Notes under the pieces: generated by a model
Seen by the model: the letters and a program-made list of their open reading frames with translations, nothing else
What the model was told of the DNA's origin: nothing
Database searches by the model: none
Program-made: the position numbers and the translations under genes
Part shown: piece by piece, positions 22,054 through 32,780 of the stretch
Position numbering within the stretch: position 1 is the stretch's first letter
Layout: each line of letters opens with the position of its first letter
Source of the DNA: DASPKT01 sp035626475
GTDB lineage: Bacteria > Pseudomonadota > Alphaproteobacteria > Azospirillales > Azospirillaceae
Direction of reading: 5' to 3'
NCBI GenBank assembly: GCA_035626475.1
Contig: DASPNP010000026.1
Coordinates: 55,464-119,463, forward strand
Length of the DNA: 64,000 bases

Positions 22054-23016
22054 TCACCGCGCGGCCGGGCGGTCCTCGGCCGACCAGCTCCCGGGCTGGG
22101 CCTTGTACAGCCGCAGCGCCGGGCCGGCGCCCAGCCGGTCGCGGACCTCCCCGCCCTGGTTCTCGTCGAAGCCGTAATGGGCCAGCAATCCCCGGGTGGA
22201 GCGCGCCTCGGCACCCTTGGCGAGGCGGCCGATCTCCGCCGGGTCCAGGGCGCGGCCCCAGAGGCGCAGGTCGTCGATGCCGCCCTTGTAGTCCTCGTAC
22301 TGGGTGAAGAAGAAGTTCCAGGCGGTCATGACCTCCGCACCGATGGCCCAGCCGCCCAGCTGCGCCGGGTCGTTCGGGTGGGCCAGCCGGTCCCAGTAAA
22401 TGCGCATGTCGGTACGGCGGGGGATGTCGGTGGCGCCGACGCGGCTTCCGTCCACCCACAGTTCCAGCGTGGCGCCCTCGGGCTGGCGCCAGCGGCGCAC
22501 GGCCACGACATGGTGCCATTGGCCGTCCAGCAGGCTCGGCACGCTGGCGGCGGGGTAGGCCTGGACCGCGTGGACCATGCCCCGGGGCATGCCCTCCTTG
22601 CCGTCGGCGAACATCCAGCGCAGCCGCCCGCCGCCGTAGAACTGCAGCGAGAAGGTGCCCTCGCGGCTGTTGCCGGGGCCGAAGCCCTCCGGCCGCGTGT
22701 GCCCGTCCAGCAGCCAGTTGCCCGGCAGCCACCAGCCGTCGGAGCTGTAGGGCTCCGGATCGGCGGCGGACCAGTTGCGCAGCTGGTCGTAGGTGCCGCG
22801 CGTGGTGGCGCCCACGGGGAAGGACGCGTCGGGCTTCACCCAGATCTCGAAGCTGAACTCGCCCCGCCCGAACTCCGCCGGCAGGCCGGGCAGGTCGGCG
22901 AAGTCGAACTTCGTCGGCTCGTTCTCCAGCAGCCGCAGCGAACCGGCGGCGGCGGGCGATGCCGCCAGGGCCAGCAGCACGGCGAGCCCCGCCGCGGTGA
23001 AAAGGCGCAGTCCCAT
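22054..23016 (-). CDS. LamG/concanavalin-like domain exported protein
   Basis: 320 residues from ATG 23016 (MGLRLFTAAGLAVLLALAAS); Sec signal peptide about 1-27 (ending AAA-GS). The mature protein is a single LamG_3/concanavalin A-like jelly roll (about 40-250). Landmarks are FSFEIWVKPDASFP, the WHHVVAVRRW strand, TLELWVDGSRVGATDI and YKGGIDDLRLWGRALDPAEI, which together are the classic LamG core (W-H-V... L-VDG... IDD-R-WxRAL). Such domains bind glycans or proteins outside the cell. It lies on the same strand between MscS and the second RTX protein, so a role at the cell surface alongside the RTX proteins is plausible but not shown. Confidence 0.85.
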   Translation of the reverse strand: MGLRLFTAAGLAVLLALAASPAAAGSLRLLENEPTKFDFADLPGLPAEFGRGEFSFEIWVKPDASFPVGATTRGTYDQLRNWSAADPEPYSSDGWWLPGNWLLDGHTRPEGFGPGNSREGTFSLQFYGGGRLRWMFADGKEGMPRGMVHAVQAYPAASVPSLLDGQWHHVVAVRRWRQPEGATLELWVDGSRVGATDIPRRTDMRIYWDRLAHPNDPAQLGGWAIGAEVMTAWNFFFTQYEDYKGGIDDLRLWGRALDPAEIGRLAKGAEARSTRGLLAHYGFDENQGGEVRDRLGAGPALRLYKAQPGSWSAEDRPAAR

Positions 23017-23114
23017 GACCGTCGCTCCCCATGTCCAATCCCGGGGCGGGAGGTGACATGGGGCGCTGTAACGATCAAGGCGGGAAGGGTAACAGGATGG
23101 TGACGTGCCCCGCC

Positions 23115-25841
23115 TCAGACCGGCACGACGATGCCCAGCTCGCCGGCGCCGATCCAGCTGCCGGGGGCGGGGCCGTGGTCGGTCCAGGCGCTGCCGTTCC
23201 AGGAATAGAGGGAGCCGAAGGAGACGAAGACCTCCTCGCGCCCGTCGCCGTTGGTGTCCGCCGAGCCCAGCACGCTGGCGCCCGGGGCGACGTAGGGGAA
23301 GGCGAAGAAGCCGGCGCTGTCCAGACCGACATCCCAGAAGGTCCGCGCGCCGGTGGCGCGGTTGACCAGCAGCAGATCCTCCGCCGGGCCACCCACGAAG
23401 TTGCCGGCCAGCTCGATGCCCCATTCCGGGTTCATGGCGATCAGCATCTTGTAGCCGGACCCGTCCCAGACGCGCGCCACGCCCTGGTTGATGACGATCA
23501 GCTCCGCCTTGCCGGTACCGTCGATGTCGGCGATGGCGGCGAAGGTGAAGCTCTCCGCCGGCGCCGCCGAGAAGCGGTCGAGCGTCTTGGCATCCGGGTC
23601 GAAGGTATAGAACTCGCCGGTCGCGTCGTTGCGCAGCAGGAACTCGCCCCTTGCGTCGCCGCGCAGATCGCCGGCGCCCAGGCGGGTGAAGCCCGAGATG
23701 GCCGGCATCGCCACCTTGAAGCCGGTGGACTGCAGCTCGGCATCGAAGGAGACGATGCTGGCGTCGGCCATGCGGAACAGCAGCTCGGTCCTGCCGTCCG
23801 CGTCCAGATCGGCATTGCCGACGAGCGTGGCGACGGCCGGGTCGTAGGTGATGATCGCCTGGGCGAAGCGGGAGCCCTCCAGGTCCCAGCTGACGACCTG
23901 GCTGCCGTTCAGGAACAGCAGCTCCTCCGGCCCCCCGCGCTTGCCGTCGTCGTTGGCGATCACGACGTTGAATGTGACCTCCTGGGCGCTGTTCGACAGG
24001 GCGGCGCCGGTCACGTTCGACACCACCAGGCCGACCGTCTCGTCGCCTTCCATGACCGTGTCGCCGCGCAGGGTCAGGCTCACCCGCGCGGAAGCGGCGT
24101 CTGCCGGGATGGTGACCATGCGGTCGAACGGATCGTAATCCTCACCGGCCTTGGCGGTGCCGTCCTGGGTCCGCAGGCGGAAGCTGATCTCCCCGACGGT
24201 GCCGGTGGGTCGCCGCAGCTCCAGCGTGACCTCGGTCGGTCCCTGCTGCCCTTCATGGGCGCCAATGTTGAGGAAGGTCAGGGATGAGGGGCCCGGCACC
24301 GGCGCGGTAAGGTCGACCGTCCCATCGGTGAAGCTCACCCGCTCGAAGCCCTCCAGGACGCCGTAGAAGCCGCTTCTGAGCGATAGGGTGTGACCGCCTT
24401 CGATCAGGGCGGAGAGCGTCGCCTCCGCCCGGGTCGCGGCGACGACGAGGGTGTCGGTGCCGGCGCCGCCCGACAGGGTGTTCCCGCCGCTGGAGAGCGT
24501 GTCTCCCCCGATCGTCAGCGTGTCGTCGCCGGCACCCAGGTCGGCGGTGATCGTGCGCGCCGGCCGCGCGTCGATCCGCACCCGGTCGGCGCCGCTGCCG
24601 GTAAGGATGCTGAACCCTTCGAAGCTCAGGCCGGCGCCCCGGACCACGCCGTTGCCGGCCCCGTCGGTGATGTCGCCGGTCCCGATGGCGGCTGTGCGGG
24701 CGGCGCTGCCCCGCCAGTCGATCTCCAGGACGCCGAAGCTGCCGGACACGGTGTCCATGCCCCGGCCCGCGACGACGCGCGTCTGGAACTGGTCCGTCAC
24801 CTCGATGCCGTCGTTGCCGGCCCCGCCGCTGACGGTGGCGCCGGTGTCGCCGAAGCCCATCAGCGCGTTCACCCCCAGCTCCTGGGCGGTGACCGTCACC
24901 CGGGGACCCGTCTTGAGGCTGCGGATCGTCAGGCCGGCGGTCGCATCCGAGAAATCGGCGCTGTAGCGGTCCGCCCACTGCACCAGCGCGGTGCGGCTGG
25001 CGGTGGTCAGTACGGCCGTGACCTCGGCGTTCTCGGTATAAACGGAGTCGTTGCCCGCGATCGTCACATGGGCACGGGCATTGCGGACGACGATCGTGTC
25101 CTCGCCGGCGCCGGTGCGCAGGCGGACCTCGTCGATGTTCGCCAGCGTGTCGCGCTCGCCGGCGGAGTCGATGCGGACCTCGTCGCGCAGCACGGTGACG
25201 AAGGCGCCCGCCGGCCGCTCGGCCGCGAGGTCGTAGAAGACAGCGTCGCGGCCCAGGCCCGGCTGGCCGGCGGGCTCGTCCGCCGAGACGCCGTCGCCGC
25301 CGTCGAGCCGGTCGTTGCCGCGCCCGCCGGTCAGCGTGTCGTCGCCGAAGCCGCCCAGCAGCAGGTCGTCGCCGTCCCGGCCCTCGACCAGATCGTTGCC
25401 GGTGCCGCCCCGGATGGTATCGGCGCCGGCCGAACCCGCGGCCGGCTGCGTCTTCGGATCGTCGTCCCGGATGGTGACGGTGCCGACCAGGCTCGGCGGC
25501 GAGACGATGCCGTCGAGGCCGCTGAACCCGGAGGAGGTGAAGCCGCCATAGGCGACCACCTTGATGTCGAACAGCTCGTCGCCCTCGGACAGCGTGTCCG
25601 GCAGCAGCGTGAAGCTGCCGGTCATGGTCTGCACGCCCACCGGCACCAGCAGGCGCTGCGCCGGGAACAGGAAGTCCCGGCCTGCCTCGGCGGACCTGGG
25701 CACCGCGACGACGTCGACATAGGCGCCGGGCTGGGTGATGAAGACGCCCTGGATGGCGAACTGAACCCGCCGGGCGCCGCCGTCACCCTCCGTCACGGTC
25801 AGGGGTTCGACGAAGAAGAGGGGGCCGCGGGGTGGAGGCAT
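23115..25841 (-). CDS. Secreted RTX/Calx-beta/FG-GAP repeat protein (paralogue)
   Basis: 908 residues from ATG 25841. Same domain order as the protein at 17873-20695: N-terminal Calx-beta (about 8-125; LTVTEGDGGARRVQFAIQG), RTX nonapeptides (about 138-190; GGTGNDLVEGRDGDDLLLGG, GGRGNDRLDGGDG) with degenerate turns to about 490, second Calx-beta (about 505-625; GTAKAGEDYDPFDRMVTI) and a C-terminal FG-GAP/VCBS propeller (about 640-890; ADLDADGRTELLFRMAD, DTNGDGREEVFVSFG). No signal peptide, so type I secretion is expected. Its C-terminus differs from the paralogue's. The two probably arose by duplication and then diverged. Candidate extracellular Ca2+-dependent adhesins or biofilm-matrix proteins. 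Confidence 0.88.
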   Translation of the reverse strand: MPPPRGPLFFVEPLTVTEGDGGARRVQFAIQGVFITQPGAYVDVVAVPRSAEAGRDFLFPAQRLLVPVGVQTMTGSFTLLPDTLSEGDELFDIKVVAYGGFTSSGFSGLDGIVSPPSLVGTVTIRDDDPKTQPAAGSAGADTIRGGTGNDLVEGRDGDDLLLGGFGDDTLTGGRGNDRLDGGDGVSADEPAGQPGLGRDAVFYDLAAERPAGAFVTVLRDEVRIDSAGERDTLANIDEVRLRTGAGEDTIVVRNARAHVTIAGNDSVYTENAEVTAVLTTASRTALVQWADRYSADFSDATAGLTIRSLKTGPRVTVTAQELGVNALMGFGDTGATVSGGAGNDGIEVTDQFQTRVVAGRGMDTVSGSFGVLEIDWRGSAARTAAIGTGDITDGAGNGVVRGAGLSFEGFSILTGSGADRVRIDARPARTITADLGAGDDTLTIGGDTLSSGGNTLSGGAGTDTLVVAATRAEATLSALIEGGHTLSLRSGFYGVLEGFERVSFTDGTVDLTAPVPGPSSLTFLNIGAHEGQQGPTEVTLELRRPTGTVGEISFRLRTQDGTAKAGEDYDPFDRMVTIPADAASARVSLTLRGDTVMEGDETVGLVVSNVTGAALSNSAQEVTFNVVIANDDGKRGGPEELLFLNGSQVVSWDLEGSRFAQAIITYDPAVATLVGNADLDADGRTELLFRMADASIVSFDAELQSTGFKVAMPAISGFTRLGAGDLRGDARGEFLLRNDATGEFYTFDPDAKTLDRFSAAPAESFTFAAIADIDGTGKAELIVINQGVARVWDGSGYKMLIAMNPEWGIELAGNFVGGPAEDLLLVNRATGARTFWDVGLDSAGFFAFPYVAPGASVLGSADTNGDGREEVFVSFGSLYSWNGSAWTDHGPAPGSWIGAGELGIVVPV

Positions 25842-25983
25842 ATCCAGTGATCCCTTGACAAGGTTCTACATACCCTACAGCCCATACCCTTACGACGGCA
25901 ATGGAAATTCTGCGTTAAATCGTTAATACGCCATTCACATTCAACTATGAGGGGCGAGCGGGCGGCTCGTCGCACCAAAGAAA

Positions 25984-26015
25984 AACCCCTCCCCGGTCGC
26001 CCGGGGAGGGGTTTA
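25984..26015 (-). terminator. Terminator after the acyl-CoA dehydrogenase gene
   Basis: Fourteen-base perfect stem (25984-25997 with 26002-26015; core CCCCTCCCCGG) and a four-base loop, followed on the minus strand by a short T-run. It ends the fatty-acid degradation block 31 bases past the stop at 26046. Confidence 0.93.
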
Positions 26016-26045
26016 GCATCGCTCGTCCAGTCCAGAGGCGCGGCC

Positions 26046-27839
<1,794 letters not shown>

Positions 27840-27859
27840 CGGACACTCCCTGGGAAAAG

Positions 27860-27887
27860 CCCGGGGAGCCGTCCGTGGCTCCCCGGG
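27860..27887 (-). terminator. Terminator between the bifunctional enzyme and acyl-CoA dehydrogenase genes
   Basis: Eleven-base perfect stem CCCGGGGAGCC (27860-27870) / GGCTCCCCGGG (27877-27887) with a six-base loop, followed on the minus strand by CTTTTCCC. It separates the two genes, so the dehydrogenase may be partly or wholly independently transcribed. Confidence 0.8.
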
Positions 27888-27889
27888 AT

Positions 27890-27901
27890 ATTGACGTCAA
27901 T
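27890..27901. promoter_or_regulatory. Palindrome ATTGACGTCAAT
   Basis: Perfect 12-base palindrome in the gap between the bifunctional enzyme's stop and the terminator upstream of the acyl-CoA dehydrogenase gene. It could be an operator for the downstream gene, but lies before the terminator hairpin, which argues for a different or no role. Confidence 0.3.
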
Positions 27902-27907
27902 GTCGGA

Positions 27908-30253
27908 TCAGTTGCGCAGCGGCTTGCCGGTGGTCAGCATGTGCTCGATGCGGTTCACGGTGCCGGTGGTCTTCACCAGCCTCACGAACGCCTCGCGCTC
28001 AAGCGCCAGCAGATCGTCCTCGGTCAGCGGCTGGGTGATGTCGGTGTCGCCACCGGACAGCACGAAGGCCACCTCCTTGGACACCACCACGTCGTGCGCC
28101 GTCGCCTTGCCCTGGAGCGCGAAGCCCTCCACGGCGCCGCCCAGCGCCACGCGGGCGGTCGGGCCCGGCAGGCGGATCTCGGCGATGGGCTGCGGCGGGA
28201 CATAGTCCTTGGACAGCTCGATCGCCTTGGCCTTGGCGTCCGCCAGCAGCCGGTCGCGGTTCATGGTGATGCCGTCGGTCGGGCGGAGATACAGCAGCTC
28301 CTTCGCCTCGAAGGCCGACTTGGACACCTTGGCCGTGCTGATCGTCTCGAAGGCGGCGGCGACGGGGGGCATGGGGCCGCCCGGCCGCTTCTTGTTGATG
28401 GTGTGGCGCAGGATCATCTCCTTGCAGCCGCCCCAGCCGGGCAGCAGGCCGACGCCGACCTCGACCAGGCCGGTGTAGGTCTCGGCATGCGCCTGGACCG
28501 CCGGGGCGTGCAGCAGGATCTCGCAGCCGCCGCCCAGCGCCATGCCGGCCGGAGCCGCCACGGTGGGGAAGGGGGCGTACTTGATCGCCTTGTAGGTCTC
28601 CTGGCCGTCCGTGACCGACTGCTCGATCTGCGGCCAGAGCGCGATGTTGATCGCGAACATGGCGAGGCCGAGATTGGCGCCGACCGAGAAGTTCGGCGCC
28701 TCGTTGTAGACGACCAGCGCCTTGTACGGGCCGGCCTTGCCGTCGCCGATGATCTCGATGGCCTTGCGGTACATCGCCATCACCTGGTCGTCCAGGGCGT
28801 TCATCTTGCCCGTGAACTCGAGGCACAGCACGCCGTCGCCGATGTCCCAGAGCGCCGCGGAGGCGTTCTTGACCACGGGCTTGGACGCCCGCTTCACGTC
28901 GGCCAGCAGCAGCACGCCGTCGGGGCGCTTCACGTCGGCGTACTCGCCCGCCGTCGTCAGGTACTGGAGCTTGCCGTTCTCGACGCGGTAGAAGCTGCGG
29001 CCGGCGGCCTTCTCCAGCAGCGCCGGGACCGGGCGGCCCTCCGCCTTCAGCTTCTCGGCGAACCAGCCGGTGCCCAGCTGGTCGATCATCTCGAACGGGC
29101 CGGCCTTCCAGTTGTAGCCGAGACGCATCGCCTCATCGATCTCCAGGATCGTGTCGGCGATCTGCGGCACCATGTCGGCGGCGTAGGCCAGCGCCTGGCT
29201 CAGCACCCGCCAGGCGTACTGGCCGCCCTTGTCGGGATGCGAGACCAGGTCCTTGAGGCTCCGGGCGTTGGCGCTGTCCAGCGCGGCCTTCTGCTGCGGA
29301 CGGTACTGGCCCGTCTTCAGGTCGATGGCCTCGCGGATGCGCTTGCCGTTCGCGTCCTTGGTCTGCTTGTAGAAGCCGCCCTTGCCCTTGCGGCCGGTAT
29401 AGCCCTCGGCGATCATCTTCGCCTGCAGCGGGTTCTCCCGGTAGACGCGGCGGTAGTCGTCGTCCGCCGGCAGGGTCGCCAGCAGGCTCTTCGCCACGTG
29501 CGGGCCCAGGTCGATGCCGACCAGGTCCAGCAGGCCGAAGGTGCCGGTCTTGGGCAGGCCCATCGGCTTGCCGGTGATGGCGTCGGTCTCCTCGACCGTC
29601 AGGCCGACGTCGGCCGCCTCGTTCACCGCGACCTGGAACCAGTAGGTGCCGACGCGGTTCGCGATGAAGCCCGGCGTGTCCTTGCAGCGGACCACGCCCT
29701 TGCCCAGGCGCTCGTCGCAGAACTTGGAGACGACAGCGGCGCTGTCCGCGCCCGTCTTCGGGCCGGTCACGACCTCCAGCAGCCGCATGTAGCGCGGCGG
29801 GTTGAAGAAGTGCGTGATCATGAAGTCGCGGGCGAAGCGGTCGCTCTGGCCCTGGATCAGGATCTCCAGCGGGATGGTCGAGGTGTTCGACGACACCACC
29901 GAGCCTTCCTTACGGATGGCCTCCAGCTTCTGGTAGAGGTCGTGCTTGATCTTCGGGTTCTCGACCACCGCCTCGACGATCCAGTCCACGTCCTTCAGCT
30001 TCTCGAGGTCGTCCTCGATGTTGCCGGGCGTGACCAGCTTCGCGGCACCCTTGTGCATGAAGGGCGCGGGGTCGGTCTTCAGCATCTTCTCGATCGCGGT
30101 GCGGGCGACGACGCTGCGGTCGCCCCCGCTGTCCTTGACCGCCTGCGGGACGATGTCCAGCAGGAAGACGGGGATGCCGGCGTTGGCGATGTGGGCGGCG
30201 ATCCCGCTGCCCATCACGCCCGCGCCGATCACGGCGGCGCTACGGATTTCCAT
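27908..30253 (-). CDS. 3-hydroxyacyl-CoA dehydrogenase / enoyl-CoA hydratase (FadN-type bifunctional)
   Basis: 781 residues. The NAD-binding dehydrogenase half comes first (Rossmann motif GAGVMGSGIAAHIANAG at 10-26; 3HCDH_N about 5-200, with HFFNPPRYMRLLEVV; 3HCDH_C about 210-310 plus a second copy about 325-420), then an enoyl-CoA hydratase/crotonase domain (about 480-690; ALGGGCEILLHAPAVQAHAETYTGL, oxyanion-hole GGGCE). This order is that of Bacillus FadN, the reverse of E. coli FadB. The pair catalyses hydration and NAD-dependent oxidation in beta-oxidation. 27 bases after the thiolase stop, so co-transcribed with it. Regulation by the MerR protein upstream is likely. Confidence 0.93.
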   Translation of the reverse strand: MEIRSAAVIGAGVMGSGIAAHIANAGIPVFLLDIVPQAVKDSGGDRSVVARTAIEKMLKTDPAPFMHKGAAKLVTPGNIEDDLEKLKDVDWIVEAVVENPKIKHDLYQKLEAIRKEGSVVSSNTSTIPLEILIQGQSDRFARDFMITHFFNPPRYMRLLEVVTGPKTGADSAAVVSKFCDERLGKGVVRCKDTPGFIANRVGTYWFQVAVNEAADVGLTVEETDAITGKPMGLPKTGTFGLLDLVGIDLGPHVAKSLLATLPADDDYRRVYRENPLQAKMIAEGYTGRKGKGGFYKQTKDANGKRIREAIDLKTGQYRPQQKAALDSANARSLKDLVSHPDKGGQYAWRVLSQALAYAADMVPQIADTILEIDEAMRLGYNWKAGPFEMIDQLGTGWFAEKLKAEGRPVPALLEKAAGRSFYRVENGKLQYLTTAGEYADVKRPDGVLLLADVKRASKPVVKNASAALWDIGDGVLCLEFTGKMNALDDQVMAMYRKAIEIIGDGKAGPYKALVVYNEAPNFSVGANLGLAMFAINIALWPQIEQSVTDGQETYKAIKYAPFPTVAAPAGMALGGGCEILLHAPAVQAHAETYTGLVEVGVGLLPGWGGCKEMILRHTINKKRPGGPMPPVAAAFETISTAKVSKSAFEAKELLYLRPTDGITMNRDRLLADAKAKAIELSKDYVPPQPIAEIRLPGPTARVALGGAVEGFALQGKATAHDVVVSKEVAFVLSGGDTDITQPLTEDDLLALEREAFVRLVKTTGTVNRIEHMLTTGKPLRN

Positions 30254-30280
30254 GGCTCGTTCCTCCGTTCAGGCCGCCGG

Positions 30281-31420
<1,140 letters not shown>

Positions 31421-31513
31421 CGGACTTCTCTCCTCGCCTGGATCGCTTGCAGCCGGTTGGTGGCCGGTGCCGGTTGGTGGTCTTTGGTCAAAGTTCGGCG
31501 CTATCGGCCGGCG

Positions 31514-31954
31514 TCAGGTTCCATCCGGGTCGACGCCCTGCTGGCGCAGATGCGTGACGATGGCCTGATCGATCTCGCGCAGTTCCTTGAGCGTCTGTTG
31601 GACGTCCAGGAGCTGCTGCTCCAGCGACCTGATGCGCTCCCTCCCCAGGGTCAGAGCATAGCGCATCTGCCCGGTCTGGGAGTCGTCTACGTTGTACAGG
31701 TCGATGAAATCTTTAATTTCCGCGATGGAGAAGCCGAGCCGCTTGCCGCGGCAGATCAGCTTCAGCCGGGCCCGGTCGCGCCTGTTGTAGACACGGTTCT
31801 GGCCGTCGCGCCCCGGCGACAGCAGCCCCTGGTCCTCATAGAAGCGGATGGTGCGGGCGGTCAGGCCGAATTCCTCGGCCAGCTCGCTGATGGTGTAGGT
31901 GCGGCCCTCGGCTGCGCCGTCCGCCTTCACCTGCCTGTCGACCCCGTCCAGCAC
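31514..31954 (-). CDS. MerR-family regulator (LiuR/acyl-CoA-degradation type)
   Basis: 146 residues from GTG 31954 with GGGAGGCG upstream. N-terminal winged helix-turn-helix (about 19-85): TYTISELAEEFGLTARTIRFYEDQGLLSP, quoted here only as the YTISELAEEFGLTARTIRFY core, followed by R-R-RL-LI-RGKRLGFSI. The C-terminal dimerising coiled coil (about 100-140) lacks Cys, so it is not a metal- or thiol-sensing MerR. It fits the LiuR/PsrA-like regulators of branched-chain or fatty acyl-CoA degradation, which bind TTTACG-type palindromes; such a site (TTTACGTAAA, 31985-31994) lies 31 bases before its start. Autoregulation and control of the downstream thiolase operon are inferred. Confidence 0.88.
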   Translation of the reverse strand: MLDGVDRQVKADGAAEGRTYTISELAEEFGLTARTIRFYEDQGLLSPGRDGQNRVYNRRDRARLKLICRGKRLGFSIAEIKDFIDLYNVDDSQTGQMRYALTLGRERIRSLEQQLLDVQQTLKELREIDQAIVTHLRQQGVDPDGT

Positions 31955-31984
31955 GACCGCCTCCCCGCGTCTCGTTGCTTGACG

Positions 31985-31994
31985 TTTACGTAAA
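31985..31994. promoter_or_regulatory. LiuR-type operator TTTACGTAAA
   Basis: Perfect 10-base palindrome, with a partial third half-site (GGTAAA) immediately after it, just upstream of the MerR regulator. The LiuR-family binding motif in proteobacteria is of the form TTTACG-n-GTAAA. Function inferred from position and motif. Confidence 0.65.
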
Positions 31995-32082
31995 GGTAAA
32001 GCGGGGGAGAGTCAAGGGGCGGATGTATCTCGTTAGGGGTAGCCCGGGGTGTCGAGGTAAGGGAGGAGAGGCTGGGCCGTGC

Positions 32083-32188
32083 TGCGTGCTTCGACAAGCT
32101 CAGCATGAGGAACGTGGTGCGCGAGGCAATCCCGGGACCTGCGGGAGCAGCACCAATTTCCTCAGCCTGAGCCTGTCGAAGGCCGCAC
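32083..32188. repeat. REP-like element, TTCGACAAGCTCAGCATGAG family (copy 1)
   Basis: Two facing arms: 32088-32110 (GCTTCGACAAGCTCAGCATG core) and 32160-32183 (CTCAGCCTGAGCCTGTCGAA core), separated by about 50 bases with little coding potential. The same arms recur near 47.2, 55.2 and 60.4 kb. Confidence 0.85.
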
Positions 32189-32208
32189 AAGGGCAACGCT
32201 GCCCGATC

Positions 32209-32766
32209 TCACCCCCGCGACGGCAGCATCCGCCTGAGCGTCTCGTCCTTGCTGACGAAATGGTGCCACAGCGCCGCCGCGGCGTGCAGGGCGGCCAGGC
32301 CCAGCAGGGCGAAGGAGCCGTATTTGTGCAGCGGGTGGAAGATCTTGATGGCCTCGCGGTCCTTCGGCCAGATGTTCGGGACGGTGAACAGGTCGAAGAA
32401 CATGGTCTTGCCGCCGAAGGACGAGCTGGCGAGCCAGCCGAACAGCGGCACCAGCAGCATCAGCCCGTAGAGCGACCAGTGCGCGACATGCGCCAGCCGG
32501 CGCTGCAGCGGTGTCGCGGCGATGACGTCCGGCCTTGGATGGCTGAAGACCCAGACGATGCGCGCCACGATCAGCAGCAGCAGCGCCAGGCCGAAGCTCT
32601 TGTGGATCTGGATGCCCCAGATGTAGCGCATCCGGTTGGCGTCGTTCGGCTCCTGGTTCACGAGGAAGATCGCCCAGGCCGAGGCGCCGATCATGACCAG
32701 GGCGATGATCCAGTGCAGCCACTTGGTGGCGCTGCCGAAGGATTCCGGGGTGTTGCGCAGTCCCAT
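32209..32766 (-). CDS. Cytochrome b561-family protein
   Basis: 185 residues with four membrane helices (about 12-32, 43-62, 83-103, 141-162). Conserved His pairs expected to ligate two b haems are visible: His18 in KWLHWIIALVM, His51 in IHKSFGLALL, and His143 / His157 in ALLGLAALHAAAALWHHF. Family members shuttle electrons across the inner membrane, often to superoxide or quinone. The C-terminus (FVSKDETLRRMLPSRG) matches bacterial cytochrome b561 (YodB/CybB) closely. It lies 14 bases past the TonB-receptor stop on the same strand, so they may be co-transcribed; this suggests a link to iron or haem handling, though that is inference. Confidence 0.9.
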   Translation of the reverse strand: MGLRNTPESFGSATKWLHWIIALVMIGASAWAIFLVNQEPNDANRMRYIWGIQIHKSFGLALLLLIVARIVWVFSHPRPDVIAATPLQRRLAHVAHWSLYGLMLLVPLFGWLASSSFGGKTMFFDLFTVPNIWPKDREAIKIFHPLHKYGSFALLGLAALHAAAALWHHFVSKDETLRRMLPSRG

Positions 32767-32780
32767 GCTCCGCCCTCCGG

